NCBI RefSeq assembly: GCF_002993885.1
Contig: NZ_CM009578.1
Location: 747,251-811,250, forward strand
Length of the DNA stretch: 64,000 bases
Direction of reading: 5' to 3'
From: Sphingopyxis lindanitolerans
Lineage (GTDB): Bacteria; Pseudomonadota; Alphaproteobacteria; Sphingomonadales; Sphingomonadaceae
Shown: piece after piece, positions 25,028 to 34,500 of the stretch
How the letters are laid out: every line of letters starts with the position of its first letter
Position numbering within the stretch: position 1 is the first letter of the stretch
Program-made: the position numbers and the translations under genes
The notes under the pieces: generated by a model
Database searches by the model: none
What the model was told of the DNA's origin: nothing
Seen by the model: the letters and a program-made list of their open reading frames with translations, nothing else

Positions 25028-27271
25028 TCAGAAATCGAGCGACAGCTGCACCGTCATCGTCCGCGGCGCGCCGACGAGCGCCATATGACTGTTGCCGCCA
25101 AATACGGGGGTGTTGAATCCCTGGCTCGTGGTGACCTTGTTGGTGAGGTTGCGGCCGACCAGCGCGAGCTCCCATTGGCCGTCCTCGCGGCCTACCGCCA
25201 GCCGCGCATCATATTTGGTGAAGGCGGGCTGCGAATTGAGCGGATTCATGTCGGGCTGGAAAAAGGACCGTGATTGATAGTTCGCCGATAGGTTCGCCAG
25301 CACATAGAGGCTGCCGGACACCGGATATTTGGCCTCGATGAACGCATTGCCCGTCCACTCGGGCGCGCGGACAAGGCGAACGCCGGCAAGGTTGTTGGTC
25401 TGGGGCATACAGGTCGGCGGAGCGTCGTACAGGCACGCGCCGCCGGGGTAGTCCTTATAATGCGCGTCGAGGTAGCCAAAGCTGCCGCCGACGCGCCAAT
25501 AATCGCCGATCCCGATATTGGCGTCCATCTCGACCCCCTGGGCGATCGCCGACGCGGCATTGCCGGTGATGAACGCCGTGCCATTATATTCCGACACCTG
25601 AAGGTCGGCGAAATTGGTACGGAACAGGGCGACGTTGAATTGCCCCTTGCCGTCAAGGAAACGGAATTTTCCGCCGATCTCCCACGAACGTGCGCGTTCC
25701 GAATCATATTGGAAGGTCGCGATGCCGTTCTGGATGTTATAGAGAAGCAGCGCATCGTTCGACACGAAGCCGCCGCCCTTCGTGCCCGTCGCATAGCTCA
25801 GATACACATAGGCGTCGCGCGAGAATTCGTAACGGACGCGCGCCGAATAATCCCACAAACTCTCCTTGCGCGTTTCGGTGAGATCATAGGGCAGATAAGT
25901 CGGCGGGAAGGCGCCGACATTGCTCGAAATCGCATTGCCGACACGGCTTTCATGCGAATAGCGCAGGCTGCCGCTCAGCATGATCCGCTCGCTTACCGGC
26001 ACTTCGACCGACACGAAGGGCGACCAGGATTCGCCAGTCTGGTTGAACTGGCGCAGCGACAGACCGTTGAGCGGGGCGGGAAATCCAGCGCTAGCAGCGT
26101 TGAACGTCGACGCCTGCTGGATGTGCAAATTGGTGTCGATATAGGTCAATCCGGCGATCAAGGCTCCGTCGTCGCCGATCGGATGCTGCGCGCGCACCTC
26201 CTGGAACAAGGAATTGGATTGTTCGGTGATGTCGGATTCGAGAAAGGTCAGCGGCCCGTCATAATCCATATTCACCCCGCCCTTCAAATCCTGCCAGGCG
26301 GTAACGGAGGTGAAGCGCCAGTCGCCGAGGTCGAGATTCATGGTCAGCTGCGCCATCGTCGTCTTGGTATTGTCATATTCGGGACTGGTTCCCGCCGACG
26401 CGCGGGTGAAGGACGGATATTCGGGCACGTCGGCACCCGAATTGCGCACCGCGTTGCACAGGAAACAATTGGCGTCGCCGATATAATTGAACACCAACGC
26501 GCCGCCGTCGACGCGGTTCGATGAATGCTCGACCTTGACGAGCGCGTCGAAATTATCGGCCGGTTCCCAAAGAATCTGGCCGCGCACGGCTTCATAGTGC
26601 GACCCGAACTCGTCGCGGCCGGTCAGGCTATTCTTCATATAATCGCCGATCGCCCCGACGCGGCCGGTCAGGCGAACGCTGACTGTATCGGACACTGGTC
26701 CCGACACCGCGCTGTCGAGGTTCCAGCCGCCATGCTCGACCTCGCCGCTCGCGCGGACGAAGCCCTCGAAATCGCGCGTCGGACGTCGGGTGACGACGCT
26801 GATCGCGCCCGCGTTGGTGTTTTTGCCGAACAGCGCGCCTTGCGGCCCGCGGACCACTTCGACCCGCTGAATATCGAGCAGCGGGTTCTGGAACGCCCGC
26901 GACCGGCTGAGATAGACGCCGTCGATGAACAGTCCGACCGATTGTTCAAAGGATAAATTTCCCGTTCCCGCCCCAAGGCCACGCATCGTGATCGCGAAAT
27001 TTCCGTTGGTGCGGTCGATCTGGAGATTGGGGACGCCATCGGCGACATCGTCGAACAGCAGTGTCCCTTTCTCTTCGAGCTGGTCGCCGCTGACGACCGC
27101 GACCGAGATCGGCACTTCCTGCAGCGTCTGTTCGCGGCGCGTCGCAGTGACGATGATCGTCTGGCCGTTGTCGCGTTCCTGCGCCCCGGCCGGCGGCGCA
27201 TCCTGCGCGTAGGCCGGCGCCCCGATGACAAGCGCGAGCGCACTCCCCCACTTCAAGCTGTCGATTTTCAT
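25028..27271 (-). CDS. TonB-dependent outer membrane receptor
   Basis: A 747-residue receptor with signal peptide (ending APAYAQ), TonB-box-like QTIIVTATR, plug (EVPISVAVVSG, VEVVRGPQGALFGKN) and a barrel ending MTVQLSLDF. It belongs to the same broad clade as the receptor at 19833-22019 but differs throughout, so it is not a recent duplicate. GAGAGGGAC precedes the ATG. Being 25 bp downstream of the sulfatase gene, it probably imports that enzyme's substrate or product. Confidence 0.95.
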   Translation of the reverse strand: MKIDSLKWGSALALVIGAPAYAQDAPPAGAQERDNGQTIIVTATRREQTLQEVPISVAVVSGDQLEEKGTLLFDDVADGVPNLQIDRTNGNFAITMRGLGAGTGNLSFEQSVGLFIDGVYLSRSRAFQNPLLDIQRVEVVRGPQGALFGKNTNAGAISVVTRRPTRDFEGFVRASGEVEHGGWNLDSAVSGPVSDTVSVRLTGRVGAIGDYMKNSLTGRDEFGSHYEAVRGQILWEPADNFDALVKVEHSSNRVDGGALVFNYIGDANCFLCNAVRNSGADVPEYPSFTRASAGTSPEYDNTKTTMAQLTMNLDLGDWRFTSVTAWQDLKGGVNMDYDGPLTFLESDITEQSNSLFQEVRAQHPIGDDGALIAGLTYIDTNLHIQQASTFNAASAGFPAPLNGLSLRQFNQTGESWSPFVSVEVPVSERIMLSGSLRYSHESRVGNAISSNVGAFPPTYLPYDLTETRKESLWDYSARVRYEFSRDAYVYLSYATGTKGGGFVSNDALLLYNIQNGIATFQYDSERARSWEIGGKFRFLDGKGQFNVALFRTNFADLQVSEYNGTAFITGNAASAIAQGVEMDANIGIGDYWRVGGSFGYLDAHYKDYPGGACLYDAPPTCMPQTNNLAGVRLVRAPEWTGNAFIEAKYPVSGSLYVLANLSANYQSRSFFQPDMNPLNSQPAFTKYDARLAVGREDGQWELALVGRNLTNKVTTSQGFNTPVFGGNSHMALVGAPRTMTVQLSLDF

Positions 27272-27296
27272 AGTCCCTCTCCCAAAGGTGAACGGA

Positions 27297-29021
27297 TCAG
27301 GCCAGATGCAGCGTGTTATACTGCGCGACCGGTCCCGGATATTCGGCGCCCTTGTCTTCACCGACCTCGGCTGCGATCAGCGTGTTGGTCTGGGCATTCA
27401 GGCGTTCGATGAGCGATTTGTGGGCGTCGGGACGCCAGGCGAGATTGTCGATCTCGTCTGGGTCGGCCGCCGTGTCGTAGAGCTCGAGGTCGTTGTAGGC
27501 GACCAGATCGTCCCAATGCTTTGGAATGTGATGCTGCGCGGGTGCGAAATAGCGCGCGAACTTGTAGCGGCCATCGTGGACGCCGCGGTGGAGGCGGCGC
27601 AGCATCAGGTCGTTTTCGGGCAGTGGCTTAGTCTCGGTGGCCCCCGGCGGCACATCGGGCGCGTTCCACCCATAGCGCACCGCATAGTTGAACAGGACAC
27701 CCGCCTTGTCGCGGCTCGTCGGCGCGGGCGCCGATGCGATCGCCGCCGAGAGGTCGTGGCCCACCAGCTTCGGCTGCATCGCGTGCCGCGCCGCTTCGTC
27801 GACCCCGGCGAGCGATAGCATCGTGGGTACGAGGTCGACCGCGCTGCCGAGCGCATGGGTCGTGCGGCCGCCGGGAAGGTCAGGGTGGACGACGATCAGC
27901 GGCACGCCGACATCCTCCTTATAGATGGTGCCGCCCTTTTGCCGCATCCCGTGCGCGCCGGCGCGCTCGCCATGATCGGAGGTGAAGATGATGATCGTGT
28001 TGTCGAGTTGCCCCGAAGCGTCGAGCGCGTCGAGCACGGTCTTCATGTGCCGGTCGGCGTCGCGGATGCAGTTGAAATAATAATTGAGGTTGCGCTTCCA
28101 GACCGCTTCGTCGCCGTGCGGCATACGGCCATAAAAGGCGCCTTCGCTGGCATTGATCGCGGCGTGCGCGCGCGGCTTTCGCGACAAGTCGTCGGCATGG
28201 AAGCTGCGCGGCAGGGGGAAATTCCAGTCGCGATCGTAAACGGGATCGCCCGGTGCCGGCAGCAACGGCGACACCAGGTTGGGCCGGATGCGCGTTTGTT
28301 CGCCCTCGCCGGTCGCGTCGAAGAACATGATGTCGTGCGGATTGACGAAATTGACCGCCATGAACCAGGGTGCATCGTCGTCATCGCCGGCAAAGGCACG
28401 CAGCCGGGTCACCGCCTCGGCCGCGGTGACGCCATCGTTGATGAAGCCTTCCCACGACAGGCCGACGCGCTCGCCGTCGAAATTATAGCTCGAAAAGCCG
28501 AAGGGTTCGAGGATGTCGGTCGTATTGGGAAAGATGCCGCCCGCGACACCGCGGAAATTCAGCCCCTCGTTGAGGTTCGATATATGCCATTTGCCCTTGT
28601 AGACGGTGCGATAGCCGGCGCGGCGCAGCATCGTCCCGATCGTCGGAATATCGGGCTTGAGTTCGGGGTGCGGCGGCGAATTGGGGTTGGCATAGACGCC
28701 GGTGTGCTGTGTGTGCAGCCCGGTATAGATGGTCGAGCGCGACGGCCCGCAGGGCGTCGTGTTGACATGGAAGCGGTCGAACGAGATGCCCCGCTTGCGC
28801 AGCCAGTCGTGTGCGGGAAGCGGCAGTTCGCCCGGAATATCGGCGAGCGCCCTTTCCTGGTCGTTGACCATGAAGAGGATGTTGGGCCGCCCGCCGCGTC
28901 GCTTCCCGGGCGCCCGCGCCGAAGTCTGAGCGCGGGCGGCCTTGGCGCCGTTCGCCGCGACCAGCGCCGCCGCGCTTCCGGCAAGCAATGTCCGCCGGTC
29001 GATCTCTGCCTTGTCGCGCAT
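27297..29021 (-). CDS. Type I (formylglycine) sulfatase, exported
   Basis: A 574-residue arylsulfatase-family hydrolase that removes sulfate esters. The activation motif is Cys91 in TPCGPSRSTIYTG, which needs conversion to formylglycine. NDQ (residues 53-55) and SDHGERAGAHG contribute metal ligands, and YKGKWHISN is the usual Lys/His active-site segment. The N-terminus carries a Tat signal (DRRTLLAGSAAALVA). GGGAGGTG precedes the ATG. It leads the operon sulfatase, TonB receptor, FMN reductase, MarR, ABM. The substrate is unknown; an anaerobic-type or FGE maturation gene is not in this window. Confidence 0.93.
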   Translation of the reverse strand: MRDKAEIDRRTLLAGSAAALVAANGAKAARAQTSARAPGKRRGGRPNILFMVNDQERALADIPGELPLPAHDWLRKRGISFDRFHVNTTPCGPSRSTIYTGLHTQHTGVYANPNSPPHPELKPDIPTIGTMLRRAGYRTVYKGKWHISNLNEGLNFRGVAGGIFPNTTDILEPFGFSSYNFDGERVGLSWEGFINDGVTAAEAVTRLRAFAGDDDDAPWFMAVNFVNPHDIMFFDATGEGEQTRIRPNLVSPLLPAPGDPVYDRDWNFPLPRSFHADDLSRKPRAHAAINASEGAFYGRMPHGDEAVWKRNLNYYFNCIRDADRHMKTVLDALDASGQLDNTIIIFTSDHGERAGAHGMRQKGGTIYKEDVGVPLIVVHPDLPGGRTTHALGSAVDLVPTMLSLAGVDEAARHAMQPKLVGHDLSAAIASAPAPTSRDKAGVLFNYAVRYGWNAPDVPPGATETKPLPENDLMLRRLHRGVHDGRYKFARYFAPAQHHIPKHWDDLVAYNDLELYDTAADPDEIDNLAWRPDAHKSLIERLNAQTNTLIAAEVGEDKGAEYPGPVAQYNTLHLA

Positions 29022-29056
29022 TCCGCACCTCCCAAAGCCGGTCAGTCTGCCTTATT

Positions 29057-29070
29057 CTTAGTATTCTAAG
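29057..29070. promoter_or_regulatory. CTTAG-N4-CTAAG operator-like dyad upstream of sulfatase
   Basis: CTTAG-TATT-CTAAG, extendable to 6-bp arms (TCTTAG/CTAAGA), lies 36 bp upstream of the sulfatase ATG. It repeats the core of the 22079-22110 palindrome, CTTAG-TAAG-CTAAG. A second imperfect dyad (GTCAAG-TTT-CTTGCT) lies at 29094-29108. Shared control of the two promoters is inferred. Confidence 0.55.
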
Positions 29071-29124
29071 ATAATACGCATTTCAAAATTTTAGTCAAGT
29101 TTCTTGCTCAAATATCGCTCGTGA

Positions 29125-30399
29125 TCAAAAGACCGGCGTATTCGGCGCCAGACCGATCAGCGAGCGCCCGAGCAATTCAGTGGCCCCGTCGAAGTCGTAG
29201 ACGACATGGCTCGCCATCACATTGACGTCGCGCAGCGCACGCTGGAGCGGGCTGCTCGTCATATGCGCGCTCGATCCCGCACCCTCGACGAGCAACCGGA
29301 TCGCGTCGCGGCACAGGTCCATCGCGAGCGCGACCTGCGCGCGTAGCGCAATGCGATCCTCGTTGCTGACCAGACCCGTCCCCGCCGCCTCAGTCAGCGT
29401 GACGTTGCGGCGCCCGACCGCGCGCAGGATCATCTCGGCGGTCTCGGTCTTCGCCGCTGCTTCGCCCAGCCGCATATGTGCCGCAGGCTTCTCATTCTGC
29501 TTGATCGTCGTGCCCAGCATCGTGCGCACGCCGATACGCTCCTTATAATGATCGACCGCCGATCGCGCGACGCCAACCGCGCCGATTGCCGCGGTGATCG
29601 CGAGGAAGGGCGTCATCGGCATCCGGTAGATCGGGTTGTGCGCGTGAATCTTCGCGCCCGGCGCGCAGCCCATGCGCATTTCGCCCATGTCCATCACACG
29701 ATGTTCGGGGACGAAGACGTCGTCGCAGCGGATGTCGTTGCTGCCCGTCCCGATCATCCCGTCGACGTGCCATGTGTCGAGGACATCGATTTCACCCGCG
29801 GGCAGCGCGAGGAAAAGCTGGCGCGACGGAGTTTCGCCGGGGATCATCCCGGTAACCATCACCCAGTCAGCGTGCATGACCCCGGTACCCCATTTCCAGC
29901 GGCCCGACAGGCGGTAACCGCCCTCGACCGGCTGCGCGACTCCCGGCGGATTGGTCGCGCCCGGCGCGATGATATAGGGGAAATCGCCGCCGAAGGTTTC
30001 GTCCTGAAGCCCTTCGGGGAATTGCGCGAGCATCCAGTTATGCTCGACGCAGAACGCGGTGACCCAGCCGGTCGATCCGCAGCCTTCGGCGATCGGCAGC
30101 ATCGCGTCGATGAAGCTGTCGATGTCGAATTCGAGCCCGCCGTACCGCTTGGGGACGAAATGATAGAAGACGCCGGTCTGGCGGATCGCGTCCCACACCG
30201 CATCGACCGGACGGCGCAGCCGCTCGCATTCGAGCGCGTGCGCGGCGACGAGCGGCTTGAGCGCCGTTGTGCGGCGGACCAACTCCTCGGGGGTCAGCGC
30301 GTTGAGTTCCTCGCTCGAGAGCCAATCGCCTCCCTTCGGGATGCGCCGGTCGGCGAAGGGTTCTGCGTCTGTTTTGCGCGTCTGAACGGCGATATTCAT
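29125..30399 (-). CDS. Flavin-dependent monooxygenase, acyl-CoA dehydrogenase fold (group D)
   Basis: A 424-residue enzyme resembling the oxygenase component of two-component flavin monooxygenases such as HsaA and indole oxygenases. It shows KRYGGLEFDIDSFIDAMLPI, GCGSTGWVTAFCVEHNWML, GYRLSGRWKWGTGV and SNDIRCDDVFVPEH, in the order typical of this group; the acyl-CoA dehydrogenase catalytic Glu is not evident. It needs reduced flavin from a separate reductase; one is encoded in the adjacent operon. GGAGGAAGG precedes the ATG. It lies just downstream of a MarR gene and probably hydroxylates an aromatic or indolic ring. Confidence 0.85.
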   Translation of the reverse strand: MNIAVQTRKTDAEPFADRRIPKGGDWLSSEELNALTPEELVRRTTALKPLVAAHALECERLRRPVDAVWDAIRQTGVFYHFVPKRYGGLEFDIDSFIDAMLPIAEGCGSTGWVTAFCVEHNWMLAQFPEGLQDETFGGDFPYIIAPGATNPPGVAQPVEGGYRLSGRWKWGTGVMHADWVMVTGMIPGETPSRQLFLALPAGEIDVLDTWHVDGMIGTGSNDIRCDDVFVPEHRVMDMGEMRMGCAPGAKIHAHNPIYRMPMTPFLAITAAIGAVGVARSAVDHYKERIGVRTMLGTTIKQNEKPAAHMRLGEAAAKTETAEMILRAVGRRNVTLTEAAGTGLVSNEDRIALRAQVALAMDLCRDAIRLLVEGAGSSAHMTSSPLQRALRDVNVMASHVVYDFDGATELLGRSLIGLAPNTPVF

Positions 30400-30464
30400 G
30401 GCATCCTTCCTCCCAGCGAGCCCGAATCGGCTGCTGCGGCCAGAATAGGCCGGGCGGAAATAAT

Positions 30465-30479
30465 GTCAAGAAACTTAAC
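30465..30479. promoter_or_regulatory. Imperfect dyad GTCAAG-N3-CTTAAC
   Basis: GTCAAGAAACTTAAC has 6-bp arms with one mismatch and overlaps the end of the MarR gene upstream of the monooxygenase. A related sequence in opposite sense lies at 29094-29108 before the sulfatase. It could be the target of the MarR protein encoded at 30479-30967. Confidence 0.35.
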
Positions 30480-30967
30480 TAAATTGGGGTCACTGGCGCC
30501 GCGACGTTTTCGCGCTCGGGTTCATCGAGCACGTCGGGCGGCACCCGCGGCGGCTCGCCCCAGTTCATCCGCATCGCGTCGCGAAGCCCGTGATAGGCCG
30601 GGAGCCCGATCCGTTCGACGAGCTCAAGTTCAAGAAAGTGCAACGCCTTCGCGGCGGCGCGACGGGTGTTGTTCGCCTGTTCGGCAAAGCGGACGATCCG
30701 CGCGCGGCGGTCGTCGGGATCGGGGACGAGCTCGACGATGCCGCGCGCTTCGAGTTCGCTCAGCATCAGGCTGATCGCCTGGCGTGTAACGCCGAGATTG
30801 CGGGCGATGCGCGTCGCGCGATGCTCGCCCGCCGAGATATTGGCGATCAGCATCGACTGCGCCCGGCTGACGTTGGGAATCCCCGCCTCCTTGAGCGCCG
30901 CCTGCAGCGCCTCGTCGAACCAATAGACGGCGCTCAACAGATTCATCATCAGATAGGGGCTGTGCAT
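30479..30967 (-). CDS. MarR family transcriptional regulator
   Basis: A 162-residue winged-helix regulator: SRAQSMLIANISAGEHRATR, IARNLGVTRQAISLMLSELE (recognition helix) and the wing VPDPDDRRARIVRF. It carries a 25-residue proline-rich tail (GEPPRVPPDVLDEPERE) beyond the domain. It is upstream of the monooxygenase with a 79-bp gap. GAAGGTG precedes the ATG. It is different in sequence from the MarR protein at 23903-24379, so the cluster has two regulators. Confidence 0.88.
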   Translation of the reverse strand: MHSPYLMMNLLSAVYWFDEALQAALKEAGIPNVSRAQSMLIANISAGEHRATRIARNLGVTRQAISLMLSELEARGIVELVPDPDDRRARIVRFAEQANNTRRAAAKALHFLELELVERIGLPAYHGLRDAMRMNWGEPPRVPPDVLDEPERENVAAPVTPI

Positions 30968-31593
30968 CGATCACCTTCGAGATGCGCTTCGAGACGTCCG
31001 CCATAAACCGCATCATGGTGACGGTGCAACCTGCGGGTGGCAACGCTGCCGCTCGGCATGAATCCATATACGTCATCTGCTACCACTTTGACATGAGAGT
31101 TCAAATGGTCAGTTCCAGCAAGTTACAATATCGGTGTTCCCGCGAAGGCGGGGCCACCTTTATTATACTCGGCCTGTGACGGGGTGCGGGTGGTTAGCTG
31201 CGAAGTGAAGAATGGGCGCGCGCACGGCGGCAGCGGCGCAGAAGGCCCGCGAGGCTGACAGCGTCACTATCCAACAAGGCCGGCGGAATAGACGCGGCCG
31301 CGCCGATATAGCCACGGGCCTCGCCTGCCGTCATAAGCTGATCGGACGGCCGTCCCGGAGCGTCTTCTTAGCCGTAAGCCATGCAGATAGGGCCCATCAA
31401 TCGCGATCGTCTTGCGCTTGGGAGCCTGGGGCGTGGACCCAAATCATAGACTCGATGTGAAGCATTGAGGCGCGATCAGCGCTGAGCGAAACTTCACCCC
31501 GTGCTCCTCGATATGGAGAAGCACGGGGGTCTATCAGAGCAAGAGGTTGGAGGCCGGCCTCCACGTTACAGAGGCTTGGGACCAGTTCCCGGA
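30968..31593. other. 626-bp region without a convincing gene
   Basis: Open frames here are short and have no ribosome-binding site or recognisable product. The region holds a single REP-like unit at 31132-31150 (CCCGCGAAGGCGGG) and an inverted repeat at 31497-31528. AT-rich sequence near 31080-31130 may contain the promoter of the MarR gene. The part 31200-31490 looks like degraded coding sequence but no frame could be followed. Confidence 0.6.
31497..31528. terminator. Hairpin downstream of autotransporter gene
   Basis: Arms CCCCGTGCTCCTC and GAGAAGCACGGGG pair with one mismatch around a 6-base loop. It lies 66 bp past the stop of the leftward autotransporter gene. No T-run follows on that strand, so a factor-independent terminator is doubtful; it may instead protect the 3' end of the message. 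Confidence 0.4.
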
Positions 31594-34500
31594 TCAGAAA
31601 CGGAAGTTGATGCTGGCCTTGGCGCTATGGTCGGCAAGGCGGCTACCGATCTGGCCGCTATAGCCGATGCCGATCCGGGCCCGGCTGGAAACCGCGACAT
31701 CCAGCCCCGCCTCGACGGTGGCGGCGTCGCGCGTCACCGGTAGGCCGGCGATCGCGAAGGCGTTGCCGCCTGCCTGATAGCCCATCGCCGTGATCGGCAG
31801 ATTGTCCCCGAACGCGTGGCGCCATCCCGCTGCGGCGCGGAAGCTGGCGTCGGCCTTGCCGAGGTCGAACATCGTCGCGGTGCGCAGCCCCAGGGTCGAG
31901 AAAGTGACATCGGTCGTGGCTTTCCCGCCGAGCAGGATCGCGTCGCCACCCACTTCCTCGAAAGCATCGTTCTTCGCCCGGACATAGGCGAGGCTGGCGA
32001 ACGGTTCGAGCTCGGTGCGGCCAAGGTCAAAGCCATAGCCCAGTTCGCCGAACGCCTGGAACGTGCCGCCGCCATATTCGGCGCGAGCCGTGTCGCTGAA
32101 CCCGGCAAAGCCGATGCGACGCGTCGTCTGGATGTCATGCCAGCTATAGGTCAGCCCGGTCCGCACCGCGACATCGCCCCATTGGCCGCCCGCATAGGCG
32201 CCAAGGTGGAAATTGCCGATCTTTCCCGACGATCCGCGCGCATCGAGGTCAATGTTCGTGCGGCTATAGCCGCCGACCACACCGAAGCGCATCGTCTCGC
32301 TGGCCCGATCGACGCCCATCAGCAAGCCGGCGGTCGAGCGGTCGAGCCGCGCCGCATTGCCGTCGCCGCCACTATGGCCCCACGAACCGATCGCCTGGCC
32401 CCAGGCACCGCCACGATCGTCCGACGACGCGCCGCGCAACCGGTCCCAGACCGCATGACGAACCAACCGGCTGTCCTCGATCATCGCGTGGCGCGCCGAG
32501 GGGTGGATCTCGCCCGACAGTTGATCAAAGGCATCGCGACCCTGTTCGGCCGAGAGTTGCATGACCGCATCGACCACCGGGCTGCCCCAATCCAGGCTTT
32601 CGGTCCCGGCACCGGCCGCGATCTGGTTTGGCGTCAGGCCGATACCCGCAAAGCTGATGCTGTTGCGCGTCAGGCGCAGCGTCACATTGTTCGCGCCATA
32701 GACGAGCGAGGGGTCGAGGAAAGCGAGGTTCGACGTCACGTCCGTAAAGGTGCCGGTCACCCCGCCACCGGCGGTAAGGATGGTGTAGTCGGTCTGGGGC
32801 CGATAATCGCCATCGCCCTCCAGAACCTGCACCGAACCGCCGTTGATGGTGGCGGTGCCCGACGCGGCGATCCTGTCGGCCTCACCCGCGGCATTGGCCT
32901 CGACCTCATAGATTGACCCGGCTGCAAAGCTGATATTGCCTGCGACGTTAAGCGTGCCGATCGAATTGCCCGGCGCGATGGTGCCTGACACGATCAGATC
33001 GCCGACCGTGCCGGTGCCTTGCAGACGGCCACCCGCCAGCAGATTCATCGCGCCGCCCAGCGATCCGTTCACCGCCAATATGCCCGCCCCGACCTCGGTC
33101 GTTCCGGCAAAGGCGCTGGAGTCTGCGGTGAGTTCGGTCTTGCCGCCGCCCAGATGGCGAATGGTGCCGTCGCCGCTGATCGCGCCCGCAAAGGCGATAT
33201 CGTCGGAACGGTTGAAGACCAGCGTCCCGGCATTATCGACCGGGCCGGTGATCGACCCCACCGTGCCGCCATCGCCCAGCCGCAAGGTCGCGCCAGCGAG
33301 CAGTGCGGTGGTTCCGGCATAATTATTGGCGGCGGTGAAGGTCACGTCACCGCCCCGCAGCGTGACGTCGCCCGTCCCGCTGATCTCGCCGCCAAAGCTG
33401 ATCGCATCCGAACGGTTGAAGGCGAACAGGCCATCATTGGCGACGTCGCCCTGAATCGACCCGGTCGTGCCGCCATCACCAATCTGCAACGTCCCGGCCT
33501 TGATCGCGGTGCCGCCCGAATAGCTATTCTCGCCGGACAGGATCAGCAGGCCCTGATCGTCCTTCACCAGCGTGCTGGCGCCGGACAGGGTCGAGGCGAT
33601 GGTGGCGACATGCGTACCGGCGCCCGATCCGTCACCAACGCGGATGGTGGTGGCGCCATTGTCGCCAGCCAGCGTGATCGCGTCACCCTCGATGCGCCAG
33701 CCCTCACCGATGAACTGCATTCCCGTGGCCGCGACGCCGCCATCGACGGTCACGACATCAGGGTTGTTCTGGAACACCGCGAGCTTGCTGCCCCAGACGT
33801 CGACGCGGGTGCCATTGGCGTCAGTCCAATTGATATTGACGTCGTTCCACACGCCGCCACCGCCATTGATCGCGCCATTCGCCACTATCGTCGTGCCGTT
33901 CCAGAATTGAATATCGGGAACCGGCCCCGGATCCGGCGGGCCGCTGACGACCAGGTTGACCTGCTTGTCCACCGAGGTCTGAACCTCGCCGGTCGTGCCG
34001 ACCGGCATCGCCGCGATATCGAGGCCGTTGTCGGTAACCGTGCCGCCATAATCGAACAGGCGGTAAACGCCCTGGCCATAGCCGAGATCGGATGTGACGT
34101 TGAGTTGCCCGTCGAGCACGATATCGCTGGTGATGCTGAACAGACCGGCGGCATTGCCGGGCGCGCCCAGCGTCACGTCGATGTTCGATCCGCTGGACAA
34201 GGCGAGCGATGCCATGGTCAGGGTCTGGCCCTGCATGCCCCGCAAGGTGCCGCCATCGGCAATATCGATGGCCCCGGTCAGAGTGCCGGCGCCGGCGAGC
34301 GTGCCGTCGGCCAGAACATGCGTCGTTCCGCCAAGCGTGCCGTTGACAACAATCTGACCGCCGCTGATGGTCGTTGTGCCCGAAAAATCGACGCTGTTAC
34401 CCGTCAACATCGTCGTCCCGGCATGGTGTTCCAGAATATGGGCACCGGTACCGTTGCTGCTCAACTGCGCGGTGAATTCGTAATTGGCATCGCTGTGGTT

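Noticed and set aside
31200..31490. Possible transposase or IS remnant
   Set aside because: No inverted ends, target duplication or continuous transposase frame could be followed.
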